Source: Cellvibrionaceae bacterium
Lineage (GTDB): Bacteria; Pseudomonadota; Gammaproteobacteria; Pseudomonadales; Cellvibrionaceae
NCBI GenBank assembly: GCA_021151615.1
Contig: JAGKXA010000111.1
Location: 1-20,588 of the forward strand
Length of the DNA: 20,588 nucleotides
Direction: 5' to 3'
Below the pieces are notes generated by a model, which was not told the DNA's origin, did no database searches, and saw only the letters and a program-made list of their open reading frames with translations. A program made the translations under genes and the position numbers. Positions 8,288-16,401 of the stretch are shown piece after piece (within the stretch, counting starts at the first letter, position 1; each line of letters starts with the position of its first letter).

Positions 8288-8729
8288 TATCGACCTCAAC
8301 ACCGCACGCGAGAATTTTAAACAGCGCCGCTTTTTGAATATGCCGCTGGCCGGATTATTAACCTGGGCCGGTGTTGGGATTGGAGGAATATTTTTGGAGT
8401 CACCCCAGGCGAAAGCCTGGCTACTATTTATCGCCACTGGCAGCATCGTGTATATCGCTATGTTGCTCAGCAATGTGACGGGTGATCCCTTTTTTCACAA
8501 AGAAAAAAATCCCTTCGATAAACTATTTTTTCACTGCATACTCATGGCTCTACTGGTGTACAGCATTGGTATTGCGTTTTTCATACAGGATTATCGCTCA
8601 CTGCCAGTGAGCATAGGCATTTTGACCGGGTTGATGTGGCTGCCATTCTCATGGATTGTCGAGCATTGGGTCGGAAGTTTTCATACCTTGGCGCGCACTA
8701 CAATCACCCAGCGCCGCTACCATCATTGA
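8268..8729 (+). CDS. Four-helix integral membrane protein (DUF7010-like)
   Basis: 153 residues from ATG 8268, which has AAGGAAG about 6 nt upstream; longer in-frame starts lie inside the preceding small gene and lack such a site. After a polar N-terminal helix (NTARENFKQRRF) there are four predicted membrane segments: about 25-43, 48-67, 86-107 and 112-132. A charged loop NVTGDPFFHKEKNPFDK lies between the second and third. The layout resembles small multi-span proteins of the DUF7010 type, but I am not sure of the family. The C-terminus (after EHWVGSFHTLART) is short. It overlaps the gene before it and lies 37 bp before the histidine kinase, so it may be a membrane partner of that sensor. 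Confidence 0.75.
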   Translation: MNTAGTNIDLNTARENFKQRRFLNMPLAGLLTWAGVGIGGIFLESPQAKAWLLFIATGSIVYIAMLLSNVTGDPFFHKEKNPFDKLFFHCILMALLVYSIGIAFFIQDYRSLPVSIGILTGLMWLPFSWIVEHWVGSFHTLARTTITQRRYHH

Positions 8730-8766
8730 ACAACAGCCGTAGCACTTTTAGTACAAGGAAAATTCA

Positions 8767-9867
8767 TTGGAAAACATTATACACAGCGCAACTCCGTCGC
8801 AAGAAAATAATCTGCATACATCAAATATTTATTTGGCAGTACAACTGACATTTTGGGGCGGTTATTTTCTCATCAACCTGCTATTTGTCGGCGTATCGGG
8901 TTATTACACGCACAGCAGTGCGCTCATTTTTTTGCTGCTGTCATTGCTCTTGGGATTCGCCAGTCACGGTTTACGCAAACTATACCATCGATATGCGCAA
9001 CAACTTTCTACACTACATCTGGGCTTGCATTTGTGTTGGCTATTGCCAATTACCGCCCTTGTCGTACAAACCCTGCTGCACTGTTTAATTTTTTTGTCCA
9101 TTCAATGGTTGGGCCCCAGCAATAATATTCAACCGGTTTCGGTGGGCAGCTTTATTGGCTACAGCATCAACACCGGCATTATGTTAATGCTCTGGTCGAT
9201 CCTCTATTTATTCCAGCGCGAATTTAAACAGCGGCGCGAAACAGAAATTGCCCATTGGCGCGACCAGGCGAAATTGCGCGATATGGAATTGCAATTTTTG
9301 CGCAGCCAGATCAATTCACATTTTTTATTCAACTCGATTAATAACCTGCGTGCGTTAATTCTGGAAGACCCACAGGCCGCACGCCAGGGGCTATCGGATC
9401 TGGCAACCCTGTTACGCGGCCTGCTGCAAGTGGACAGCAAAATGACCGTCAGCTTGCGCGAGGAGCTGGACTGGGTGCGCGGTTACCTCGCGCTGGAATC
9501 ACTGCAATTTGAACAGCGACTAAGTTATGCATTCCAAATCGATGAAAGATTGCTGGACGAAAAGGTTCCACCACTACTGCTGCAAACGCTGGTGGAGAAC
9601 GCCGTAAAACACGGCATTGCCCGACGCCGGGCCGGCGGCCACATCCAGATCAATGCACAACGGCTCTCGCCCTCCCACTGGCAATTGGAAATCACCAACC
9701 CTGCAGCCGAATTGCCCGCTGAACACAGCGGCCAGAGTATCGGCCTAACCAATACGCACGCACGTTTAGCGGCGGCCTTTGGCAATCAAGCCAAGTTTGA
9801 TTTGGCGTTTGGAGTTTCTGTTCGTGCACGTGTAGACTTACCCTTGCAAACCCCGCACTACCCATAA
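8767..9867 (+). CDS. LytS/AlgZ-type sensor histidine kinase
   Basis: 366 residues. Four membrane helices (about 21-47, 51-69, 89-112, 127-149), no obvious large sensor domain, then a cytoplasmic linker and a His_kinase domain of the LytS family. The phosphoacceptor motif is SQINSHFLFNSINN with His185 (usually QINPHFLFN; here Ser replaces Pro). The ATPase N box is LVENAVKHG (276-284), and the G box region is SIGLTNTHARL (325-334). Start: TTG at 8767, supported by AAGGAA 7 nt upstream and by the lack of a plausible ATG or GTG before the membrane segments. It presumably phosphorylates the LytTR regulator encoded 31 bp downstream. The input could be membrane state or the neighbouring membrane protein; the ligand is unknown. 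Confidence 0.92.
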   Translation: MENIIHSATPSQENNLHTSNIYLAVQLTFWGGYFLINLLFVGVSGYYTHSSALIFLLLSLLLGFASHGLRKLYHRYAQQLSTLHLGLHLCWLLPITALVVQTLLHCLIFLSIQWLGPSNNIQPVSVGSFIGYSINTGIMLMLWSILYLFQREFKQRRETEIAHWRDQAKLRDMELQFLRSQINSHFLFNSINNLRALILEDPQAARQGLSDLATLLRGLLQVDSKMTVSLREELDWVRGYLALESLQFEQRLSYAFQIDERLLDEKVPPLLLQTLVENAVKHGIARRRAGGHIQINAQRLSPSHWQLEITNPAAELPAEHSGQSIGLTNTHARLAAAFGNQAKFDLAFGVSVRARVDLPLQTPHYP

Positions 9868-9898
9868 CAATAACGCCTCGATTCCGAGACTTAAGACC

Positions 9899-10612
9899 AT
9901 GAAAATCCTGATCGTCGATGACTCCCGCCTCGCGCGCAAGGAGTTGGCTGGCCTGCTGCTGCAACATCACCCCGAATGCGAAATCATTGCAGAAGCCGGC
10001 GATGTGCAAAGTGCCGTTAGTGCCATCAATCAATTGCATCCGGATTTGGTGTTGCTGGACATCAACCTACCTGACGGCACCGGTTTTGATGTACTGGAGC
10101 AGAGCAACTACACACCGTGCGTGATTTTTACCACTGCCTACGAAGAACATGCGGTACAAGCTTTTGAATACAACGCACTGGATTATTTGCTCAAGCCCAT
10201 CACCCAGGATCGACTGGACACCGCCATGCATAAAATGGTGGCACGCGCGCAACATGTTCCGTTTAACCAACCGGAAAAAAGCCTAGATGCGCATATTTTT
10301 ATTCGCGAGGGCGAACGCTGCCACTTTATAAAATTCCGCGAAATCAGCCGCATTGCGGTAGAGGGAAATTATGTGCGCGTGCACTTCGGCATTATGAGCG
10401 CGCCAGTATTGCGCTCATTAAATTATGTGGAAGCCAGATTGGATCCGCAGACATTTTTCCGCGCGAATCGGCAAGAAATTATCAACCTGAATTTTATCGA
10501 CCGCATCGAGCCCTGGATTGGCGATGGCTTGATGATAGTGATGCAGGATTGCACGGAGGTGATAGCCTCGCGCCGCCAGGCGCGAGAGCTAAAGCAGAGG
10601 TTGGAATTTTAA
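9899..10612 (+). CDS. LytTR-family response regulator (AlgR/LytR type)
   Basis: 237 residues. Receiver domain 1-120 with the acidic pair D7-D8, phosphoacceptor D54 in LLDINLPDGTG, T78/T79 in FTTAYEEH and K99 in LLKPI. LytTR DNA-binding domain about 130-235, with FREISRIAVEGNYVRVH and FFRANRQEIINLNFIDRIEP as family signatures. It is the cognate partner of the kinase just upstream. LytTR proteins usually bind pairs of direct repeats upstream of target promoters; I did not find a clear pair here. The stop codon overlaps the stop of the convergent TPR gene, leaving no room for a terminator between them. Confidence 0.95.
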   Translation: MKILIVDDSRLARKELAGLLLQHHPECEIIAEAGDVQSAVSAINQLHPDLVLLDINLPDGTGFDVLEQSNYTPCVIFTTAYEEHAVQAFEYNALDYLLKPITQDRLDTAMHKMVARAQHVPFNQPEKSLDAHIFIREGERCHFIKFREISRIAVEGNYVRVHFGIMSAPVLRSLNYVEARLDPQTFFRANRQEIINLNFIDRIEPWIGDGLMIVMQDCTEVIASRRQARELKQRLEF

Positions 10613-12486
10613 TATTTTGCCAAACGTTGCCGGGCATCAATGCCCCAGGAACTTTTGTCATCCAGGGCCAACGCTTGATCCAAAAACTTTTTAGCTGCTG
10701 TTGAGTTTCCACTTACATCATAAACAACGCCAGCATGATAATGAATCACTCCGGAGGAAGGTGCAATTTGTGTCGCACGAACCAACAATTCCGTTGCTTC
10801 GCTATAGCGTTTTTGCTGATACAAAATCCATCCCAGGGTATCCATTAATTGCGCATTATCGCGGGTGAGTCGATTAGCTTTGCGTGCATTTTTTTCAGCA
10901 TCATCTAACTTTCCTTGTTCTGCTTGCAAAGTCGCCAGATTATTTAATGCCACAACATTCTCAGGCTCCCGTTCTAGCACGCGAAGGTAAACTGCTTCGG
11001 CTTGAAAAAGTTGCTTATCTTGTTGCAGAAGCGTGGCATAAAATAAAGCTTCAGGAACTTGCTCACCGCGAACTTCATACAATTGCTTCGCTGTTGCTGC
11101 AGCCGCCGTCTGCCTGCCCAACTTGCTTTGAACCAAACTCATCGCTCGCAGAACATCTGGATTCTGTGGCCTCAGCTGATTGGCTTTTTCAAAATAGGTT
11201 AGCGATTCATCGTAGCGCCGCAATGCCGCAAGCTCGCTGCCAATGCGAAACTGCAACAAGCTGCTTTTCGGAAATTTTTTTGCACCCGCCAACAGCGCTT
11301 CCAAACCGGTATCCAGATTATTTTGCGCACGTTCCAATTCCGCCAGCATGGTATAAGTTTTTGGCTGAGCAGTGCCTTTGGTTATCCCTGCTCGTAAACG
11401 TTTAATCGCCTCCTGCGGTTGCTTTTTATCCAGATAGTAATCCGCGAACTTGTGGTCAAGTGCTGCGGGATTTGCGCCCTTGGCAATTGCGGTAGCAAAT
11501 GCAGTATCTGCTGCATCAATCTGACCCAATGCCAAAGCCAACTCACCTTGTTCAACATAAGCAGCTTTCCAATCGGAATGTTTGGCAAGCAGTTTTTTCA
11601 ATGTTAGGTTTGCCGCATCCAATTGCAGGTTTTTGCGTTGACTCACAGCCAAGCCTAACAAAAACTCCCGAGTATCTGGTTGTAACTCCAATGCGCGAGC
11701 ATATCTTTGACTCGCGCTTGAGAATTGTTTTGCGCCTAAATAAGATGTGGCAAGAATAGCTTGCACACCAGCATCAGCAACACTTAAGGGAGTACGCGGT
11801 GCAAGGTATTCAAGGGCTTGATCATAGGCACCTTGCTTGTTTAATAGCTGTGCAAGGTTTGGAGCTACGCCCAGATATTCATTACCCGTACCAATCAATC
11901 CCTTCTTCAAGTACTGAATAGCATCAACATTTTTTTTCTGGTATTCGTACAACAAACCCAGTCGCTGATTAGCAATCCGATTGCCGGGTTGAATTTTGAG
12001 TGATTGCTTTAATGACTGCTCTGCCGCATCCAGTTGCCCTAACTCCATTTGCACAATACCCAGCTTGCTCCAGGGGCCGACTTGCGCAGGCTCAAGTTGC
12101 GTAGCTTGCTGGAACTCTTTCAGCGCACCTTCAAGATCCCTGGAATAAAACAGCACAGTGCCCAGAACTTCATGGGCCAAACCGGACTTTGGGTCTTTTT
12201 GAATTGCCGCACGAGCAACTTGCCCAAGCTTCTCCAAACCAGCCTTACCTGGTTCAACGGTTATATTGGAAAAAGCTTCAGCCCCGGGACGATTTTCCAA
12301 TTCGATATTCGGTGCAGGGCTCGCACCATGATCGGTAAATGCAGACGCAGGCTCCTGAGTAAATAAGGCCGCATTAGCTAGCACAGCACTAAAAGCCAGG
12401 CCGCAACTGATAGCAAACTGGCACAAATACTTTCCGGCCTGATAACGGGATTTACCTAAATGAGATATGGATACAAGAGCAGTCAC
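10609..12486 (-). CDS. Exported tetratricopeptide-repeat protein, PEP-CTERM-system-like
   Basis: 625 residues. A signal peptide with a long n-region ends at SAVLANA, then ALFTQEP; the rest is essentially one TPR array from about residue 65 to the C-terminus. The repeats show the usual small-residue and Pro spacing (for example GLAHEVLGTVLFYSRDLEGA, then AQVGPWSKLGIVQMELGQLD, then NVVALNNLATLQAEQGKLDD). It is therefore a periplasmic or surface scaffold, not an enzyme. It resembles PEP-CTERM-associated TPR proteins of the PrsT type but is shorter, and I do not recognise an exact family. Start: GTG at 12486 is favoured because AAAGGAG lies 6 nt upstream; a TTG at 12492 directly abuts that site and is too close. 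The upstream neighbour on the same strand is a VWA PEP-CTERM protein, but a terminator separates the two. Confidence 0.85.
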   Translation of the reverse strand: MTALVSISHLGKSRYQAGKYLCQFAISCGLAFSAVLANAALFTQEPASAFTDHGASPAPNIELENRPGAEAFSNITVEPGKAGLEKLGQVARAAIQKDPKSGLAHEVLGTVLFYSRDLEGALKEFQQATQLEPAQVGPWSKLGIVQMELGQLDAAEQSLKQSLKIQPGNRIANQRLGLLYEYQKKNVDAIQYLKKGLIGTGNEYLGVAPNLAQLLNKQGAYDQALEYLAPRTPLSVADAGVQAILATSYLGAKQFSSASQRYARALELQPDTREFLLGLAVSQRKNLQLDAANLTLKKLLAKHSDWKAAYVEQGELALALGQIDAADTAFATAIAKGANPAALDHKFADYYLDKKQPQEAIKRLRAGITKGTAQPKTYTMLAELERAQNNLDTGLEALLAGAKKFPKSSLLQFRIGSELAALRRYDESLTYFEKANQLRPQNPDVLRAMSLVQSKLGRQTAAAATAKQLYEVRGEQVPEALFYATLLQQDKQLFQAEAVYLRVLEREPENVVALNNLATLQAEQGKLDDAEKNARKANRLTRDNAQLMDTLGWILYQQKRYSEATELLVRATQIAPSSGVIHYHAGVVYDVSGNSTAAKKFLDQALALDDKSSWGIDARQRLAKY

Positions 12487-12552
12487 TGCCAACTCCTTTG
12501 TGTGGAACCTATGTTATTTATTAATGGACACTCACCGCTGTCCCTGTTCGCC

Positions 12553-12580
12553 ATCATATACTGATCAATACTTGCGACAA
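12553..12580 (-). promoter_or_regulatory. Candidate sigma-70 promoter of the TPR gene
   Basis: On the minus strand TTGTCG (12580-12575), a 16-nt spacer and TATGAT (12558-12553). Transcription would start about 60 nt before the GTG start codon. The -10 matches consensus at 5 of 6 positions and the -35 at 4 of 6. Confidence 0.5.
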
Positions 12581-12654
12581 CCCCTTCATTCAATTACTCA
12601 TTCGAGATTGATTCATTGCAAGCTAATCAGCAACTTTCCAGATTCCCAATAACG

Positions 12655-12682
12655 AAAAAAGCGGCCCAAAGGCCGCTTTTTT
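12655..12682. terminator. Bidirectional rho-independent terminator
   Basis: AAAAAA, GCGGCC, loop CAAA, GGCCGC, TTTTTT: a perfect 6-bp GC stem flanked by A and T tracts on both sides. It lies 14 bp after the VWA gene stop (minus strand), so it ends that transcript before the TPR gene. The symmetry lets it work in either direction. Confidence 0.9.
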
Positions 12683-12695
12683 CTTAAGGACTGTA

Positions 12696-13784
12696 TTAGG
12701 CAGCACGAATGCGGCGACGGGTCAAACCCAAGCCGAGCAAGCCAACACCCAACAACAGCAAACCACTTGGCTCTGGAACAGAAACACCACCAGTCACCAC
12801 GATATGGTCTTTTTCGCTGGCAACAATACCATTGTTAACCAGACCATGGGTCAAGAAATCGTAAGTTCCAACTTCTTTGCCCGTGAAGGTAACAGAGAAG
12901 GTGAAAGAACGAGAGATACTGCGATCAAAGCTACCTACCGCTGAATCACCAACACAAGCACCCGTATCAGCAGTCAAACAGGTAACGGAAACATCAACAC
13001 CCGGCAAACCAGCACCCAGGTCGTCAACGCTCACCTTGGTATAAGTAGCAAATGAATCTTCCACACCAGCCATAATGGAAGCTACCAACGCGTCTGAGCT
13101 AACAGAGCTGGAAACGATGCTGCCACCGGTAGCTGTTGCCAGTACAGTTGGATCAATACCGCCAGCGTAGGAGCAAGTCATACAGTAGTAACCACTGCCG
13201 AAATCGATACCGATAAAGGTAACGTCATTGGCAGCCAGGGCAGCTTGTGCAGATGCCAGAGTTGAGCCATCAGACTCTTTAAAGGTTGCATCACCCAGAG
13301 CAATGATGAAACGAGAAGAACCTGGTCTCCAGGTAGTATTCTCAGCAGCCAACTGAACAGCGTGAATACCTTCTTCAGGGAAGTCACCACCGCCACCACC
13401 GTCATACAGATTGATAGCGTTGATTGCTGCAATACCGGCTGCAGTATTGGTGGTCAGGTCAGTATTCAAACCCGAGCCTGGCTCGCTGTAATAGCCAGAA
13501 CCAGTGGCCAGATCACCAAAACCGGCAAGGCTGGACAACAGGTTAGCAGCAGCAGCTTTCGCGGCAGCAATAACACTGCCCATACTGCCAGAGGTGTCGA
13601 TCAGGAATACAACGTCCAACACACCACTGGTTACCGATTCTTCAACAGTTACGGTTTTGGTAATAGTTACGCTTTCACCAACACCGAGAGTTGCGGCATA
13701 GGATTCAGGGGAAATAGTGTCAGCGTTAGCAGCAACTGGCAGAACCAGAGCAGCTGACAATGCGAGTTTTTTAAACAGATTCAT
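12696..13784 (-). CDS. VWA-domain surface protein with PEP-CTERM sorting signal
   Basis: 362 residues. Signal peptide 1-21 (ends VAANA, then DTIS). A von Willebrand A domain follows with the metal-binding MIDAS motif DTSGSM (D63, S65, S67) and a later ALGDATF. Between them is an unusual glycine-rich turn, YDGGGGGDFPEEG. Two close cysteine pairs (CMTC, and TC...AC) may form disulfides. The C-terminus has a textbook PEP-CTERM tail: VPEPSG, a hydrophobic helix (LLLLGVGLLGLGL) and a basic end (TRRRIRAA). In organisms with exosortase this tail is recognised, cleaved and the protein moved to the surface or exopolysaccharide matrix. No exosortase is in the window, so one must be elsewhere for this to work. 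ATG 13784 has AAGGA 9 nt upstream; the frame extends farther up without a better start. Likely role: adhesion or matrix binding, inferred. Confidence 0.92.
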   Translation of the reverse strand: MNLFKKLALSAALVLPVAANADTISPESYAATLGVGESVTITKTVTVEESVTSGVLDVVFLIDTSGSMGSVIAAAKAAAANLLSSLAGFGDLATGSGYYSEPGSGLNTDLTTNTAAGIAAINAINLYDGGGGGDFPEEGIHAVQLAAENTTWRPGSSRFIIALGDATFKESDGSTLASAQAALAANDVTFIGIDFGSGYYCMTCSYAGGIDPTVLATATGGSIVSSSVSSDALVASIMAGVEDSFATYTKVSVDDLGAGLPGVDVSVTCLTADTGACVGDSAVGSFDRSISRSFTFSVTFTGKEVGTYDFLTHGLVNNGIVASEKDHIVVTGGVSVPEPSGLLLLGVGLLGLGLTRRRIRAA

Positions 13785-14127
13785 GGCATCAGATCCTTCA
13801 CTAAAATTGAATGATTGGTTTAGGTTCAACGGCACTAGGTCCGCTCTAGTTATTAGCGCTAATACGTTCACTCAAATTGCCCGTCTCTAACAGCCCGTGC
13901 AGTTCAGCATTCCTTAATAACGCAAAGCAAAGAACCCTCAGCAAGATCCAAACCAAAATCAAAAAAACTATTAAGATCAATGGGGAAAGCCCATTTTATG
14001 GCGTGTAATTGCGCCTTTCCTGTAAATATCCTCGACAACCCCCCCGAACACCCATGCCCCACAAAACGTGCATCTTGGCGTAGTACAAAAAACCGACACA
14101 CATCACCGATTGCATCGAAAAAAACGC
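13785..14127. other. 343-bp intergenic region between VWA and SIMPL genes
   Basis: Holds the leader and probable promoter of the VWA gene at its left end, with a perfect palindrome there. Near 13979-13995 is a weak hairpin (AATGGG / CCCATT) with a minus-strand T-run farther on, which might end the SIMPL transcript. A 65-codon minus-strand frame at 13904-14101 has no family resemblance and no convincing ribosome site, so I do not call it. Nothing else is seen. Confidence 0.5.
13847..13875 (-). promoter_or_regulatory. Candidate VWA promoter with palindromic operator
   Basis: On the minus strand TTGAGT (13875-13870), a 17-nt spacer and TAACTA (13852-13847). The spacer contains the perfect 14-bp palindrome TATTAGCGCTAATA (13851-13864), with a central CG as in many LacI-family operators. 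A repressor bound there would block the promoter. The promoter match itself is weak, and a 14-bp palindrome can occur by chance about once in a window of this size. Confidence 0.4.
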
Positions 14128-14892
14128 CTATTTCAGCAGGTAAACCACATAAACCTGTGCAGTAACTTTCATCACACCAGGCTCAAAGGGTTCAGATGAA
14201 TCTGTCATTTTCATCGCCATGGCACCCGACTCACGCGCAGAACTTCCCATCAAGCTGCGCGCCGGGCGCAACTCCCAGCGCTCATTGCCGCGATTATTAA
14301 ATTCCGAAATCGACCAGGGGTCGCCAATTTCACGCCCCTGGGATTTGGCCAGGCGCACTGCGCGTGCTTTGGCATCGAGCATCGCGGCAGTTTGTACTTT
14401 TTCTTCCACCTCTTTCTTATCAGCAACGGTTAAATTAGTGTTGATGGTTTCAGAAATTTTTGCATCCACCAGTGCTTTCATCATCTCCGGATATTTTTTC
14501 AAATCGCGCAAAGTGATATCGACCTGACGCGACACATTGTTGCCTGTTAACACGCGTTGATTATCGCGGTAGTCATATTCGGGGCGAATATTCAGCGCGG
14601 TAGTAGCAACATCCTCAGATTTAATGCCAAACTTTTTAACGGTATCGATCAATAAACGTGAGCGCGCATCCACGTCGTTTTTAGCTTTGGCTAAATCAAT
14701 ATCCACCGTTTGGATGCTGAGCGTAAACGTCATGATATCCGGTTCGATTTCCAATTCCGCCGAACCCTCAACATACACATGGGGTTGATTTGGCAAGGGC
14801 GTCGCCATCGCCGGGATACTTAGCAGCAGGGATGCAATGGCAGGAATCAGAAACTTCGCGGGGTCTAACATTTTCATAACACTACTCTTCAT
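14128..14892 (-). CDS. Periplasmic SIMPL-domain (DUF541) protein
   Basis: 254 residues. Signal peptide with hydrophobic core IPAIASLLLSIPAMA, then TPLP. The mature protein is one SIMPL/DUF541 domain: VYVEGSAELEIEPDIMTFTL at the N-terminus, ALNIRPEYDYRDNQRVLTG in the middle, then VDAKISETINTNLTVAD and the helix DAKARAVRLAKSQGREIG, ending with KVTAQVYVVYLLK. This is the family of BP26 and YggE, periplasmic proteins linked to oxidative-stress tolerance; the biochemical activity is not established. ATG 14892 has GGAG 7 nt upstream. It is divergent from queG across 132 bp and seems to be transcribed alone. Confidence 0.92.
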   Translation of the reverse strand: MKSSVMKMLDPAKFLIPAIASLLLSIPAMATPLPNQPHVYVEGSAELEIEPDIMTFTLSIQTVDIDLAKAKNDVDARSRLLIDTVKKFGIKSEDVATTALNIRPEYDYRDNQRVLTGNNVSRQVDITLRDLKKYPEMMKALVDAKISETINTNLTVADKKEVEEKVQTAAMLDAKARAVRLAKSQGREIGDPWSISEFNNRGNERWELRPARSLMGSSARESGAMAMKMTDSSEPFEPGVMKVTAQVYVVYLLK

Positions 14893-14921
14893 GATATTGC
14901 TCCGGTTAAAAAGGCCTGTTC

Positions 14922-14952
14922 ACTATAGTCGTGGAGCCTGAATATCTGCCAA
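14922..14952 (-). promoter_or_regulatory. Candidate promoter of the SIMPL gene
   Basis: On the minus strand TTGGCA (14952-14947) and TATAGT (14927-14922; 5 of 6 to consensus), separated by 19 nt, which is long. It would give a leader of about 20 nt. Confidence 0.35.
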
Positions 14953-15024
14953 ATCAAATGTTTAAAAATGTAACGCGGATCAATTTCAGGCACACTATCG
15001 CTTTTCTCCATTTGCACCCGACCA

Positions 15025-16143
15025 ATGAGCCAACCCGACCTTAACCAACTTGCCTGCGATATCAAACATTGGGGCCGCGAACTGGGGTTTCAGCAGGTCG
15101 GTATTACCGATATAGACTTGAGCGAAGCCGAAGTCCGCCTTAAGGAATGGCTCGCCAAGGGCTATCACGGCAGCATGGAATGGCTCGCCGCGCACGGCAA
15201 TAAACGCTCACGCCCGGCAGAATTACTGCCCGGCACTGTGCGGGTAATTTCGGTGCGAATGGATTACCTGCCCGGCGATACCGGGCAAATCAAAATCCTT
15301 AAAGATCCCACCAAGGCCTATGTGTCGCGCTATACCCTCGGGCGCGATTACCACAAATTAATCCGCAAGCGCCTGGGCATCCTTGCGCAACAGATTGATG
15401 ATGCCCTGCCCGCCGATTATGAATTCAAAGACCAGAATCGCGCCTTTGTGGATAGCGCCCCGGTCATGGAACGCCCGCTCGCAGAAAAGGCCGGGCTGGG
15501 TTGGACTGGCAAACACACACTGATCATCAACAGCAACGCCGGCAGTTGGTTTTTCCTCGGCGAGATTTTTACCTTTGTCCCTTTACCGGTTGATGAACCT
15601 GCGCAGCCCAATCAATGTGGCGAATGCACCGCCTGCCTGAAAGTCTGCCCTACGGATGCATTCCCCCGCCCTTACGAATTGGACGCACGCCGCTGCATCT
15701 CCTACCTGACTATCGAAAACAAAGGTGCCATTCCCGAAGAGTTCCGCGAGCCCATCGGCAATCGTATTTTTGGCTGCGATGACTGCCAGGCCATCTGCCC
15801 CTGGAATAAATATGCGCAATTCACGCAGGAAAAAGATTTCCTGCCGCGCCATGGCCTGGCCGATAGCGACCTGGTCGATTTATTTAACTGGACGGAAGAT
15901 GAATACCTGGCGCGCACCGAAGGCTCGGCGATTCGACGTATCGGTTATGAGGGTTGGCTGAGAAATTTGGCGGTGGGGCTGGGTAATGCCCCGAGCGATG
16001 AGCGGATCATCACTGCGTTAACAACTAAACGCGAGCACACATCACCTTTAGTGCAGGAACATATCGATTGGGCATTAAACCAGCAGGCCACTCCCAACCG
16101 TCGTCGCAAACGTAAAATTCAGCAAAACCGCCCCACCGATTGA
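15025..16143 (+). CDS. queG: Epoxyqueuosine reductase
   Basis: 372 residues, close to the length of E. coli QueG. This cobalamin-dependent iron-sulfur enzyme reduces epoxyqueuosine in tRNA to queuosine, the last step of queuosine synthesis. Visible marks: DUF1730-type N-terminal domain with GYHGSMEWL, RYTLGRDYH, and FVDSAPVMERPLAEKAGLGW holding the catalytic-type Asp (D143), then two 4Fe-4S motifs, CGECTACLKVCP (C198, C201, C204, C208) and CDDCQAICP (C251, C254, C258). A C-terminal HEAT-like stretch and a basic tail (NRRRKRKI) follow. ATG 15025 has no strong Shine-Dalgarno, but the homology begins right after it. In E. coli queG sits divergent and adjacent to nnr; here about 9.4 kb of other genes separate the two starts. 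Confidence 0.97.
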   Translation: MSQPDLNQLACDIKHWGRELGFQQVGITDIDLSEAEVRLKEWLAKGYHGSMEWLAAHGNKRSRPAELLPGTVRVISVRMDYLPGDTGQIKILKDPTKAYVSRYTLGRDYHKLIRKRLGILAQQIDDALPADYEFKDQNRAFVDSAPVMERPLAEKAGLGWTGKHTLIINSNAGSWFFLGEIFTFVPLPVDEPAQPNQCGECTACLKVCPTDAFPRPYELDARRCISYLTIENKGAIPEEFREPIGNRIFGCDDCQAICPWNKYAQFTQEKDFLPRHGLADSDLVDLFNWTEDEYLARTEGSAIRRIGYEGWLRNLAVGLGNAPSDERIITALTTKREHTSPLVQEHIDWALNQQATPNRRRKRKIQQNRPTD

Positions 16144-16159
16144 CATAACCAATCCCCAA

Positions 16160-16195
16160 AATAGCCAGAAGTTTTACTGCCTCGGCTATTCTTTT
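16160..16195 (+). terminator. Possible terminator after queG
   Basis: AATAGCC (16160-16166) and GGCTATT (16184-16190) can pair around a 17-nt loop, followed by CTTTTG. The stem is perfect, but the loop is long and the T-run short. It starts 17 bp after the queG stop. Confidence 0.4.
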
Positions 16196-16401
16196 GACGC
16201 ATAAACGGGAATAATACGCACCCCTTCAAGAGCGCGACCACTCAAGAGTTGTGCCATTAGTGTTTAGAAATCGGTCAATCAATGCACCCTGCCCCTCCGA
16301 ACAGCGAGGCCAGCGGCAGTGTTTGGTGATATGGCCGGAACTGTCCTGTTGCAATGCTTCCGTGGGTAGGACATCAACCACAACGATAGGCTATTACTAC
16401 T

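Noticed and set aside
13904..14101. 65-codon minus-strand frame in the gap between VWA and SIMPL genes
   Set aside because: No ribosome site, no signal peptide or family pattern, and Cys/Phe-rich composition; more likely chance.
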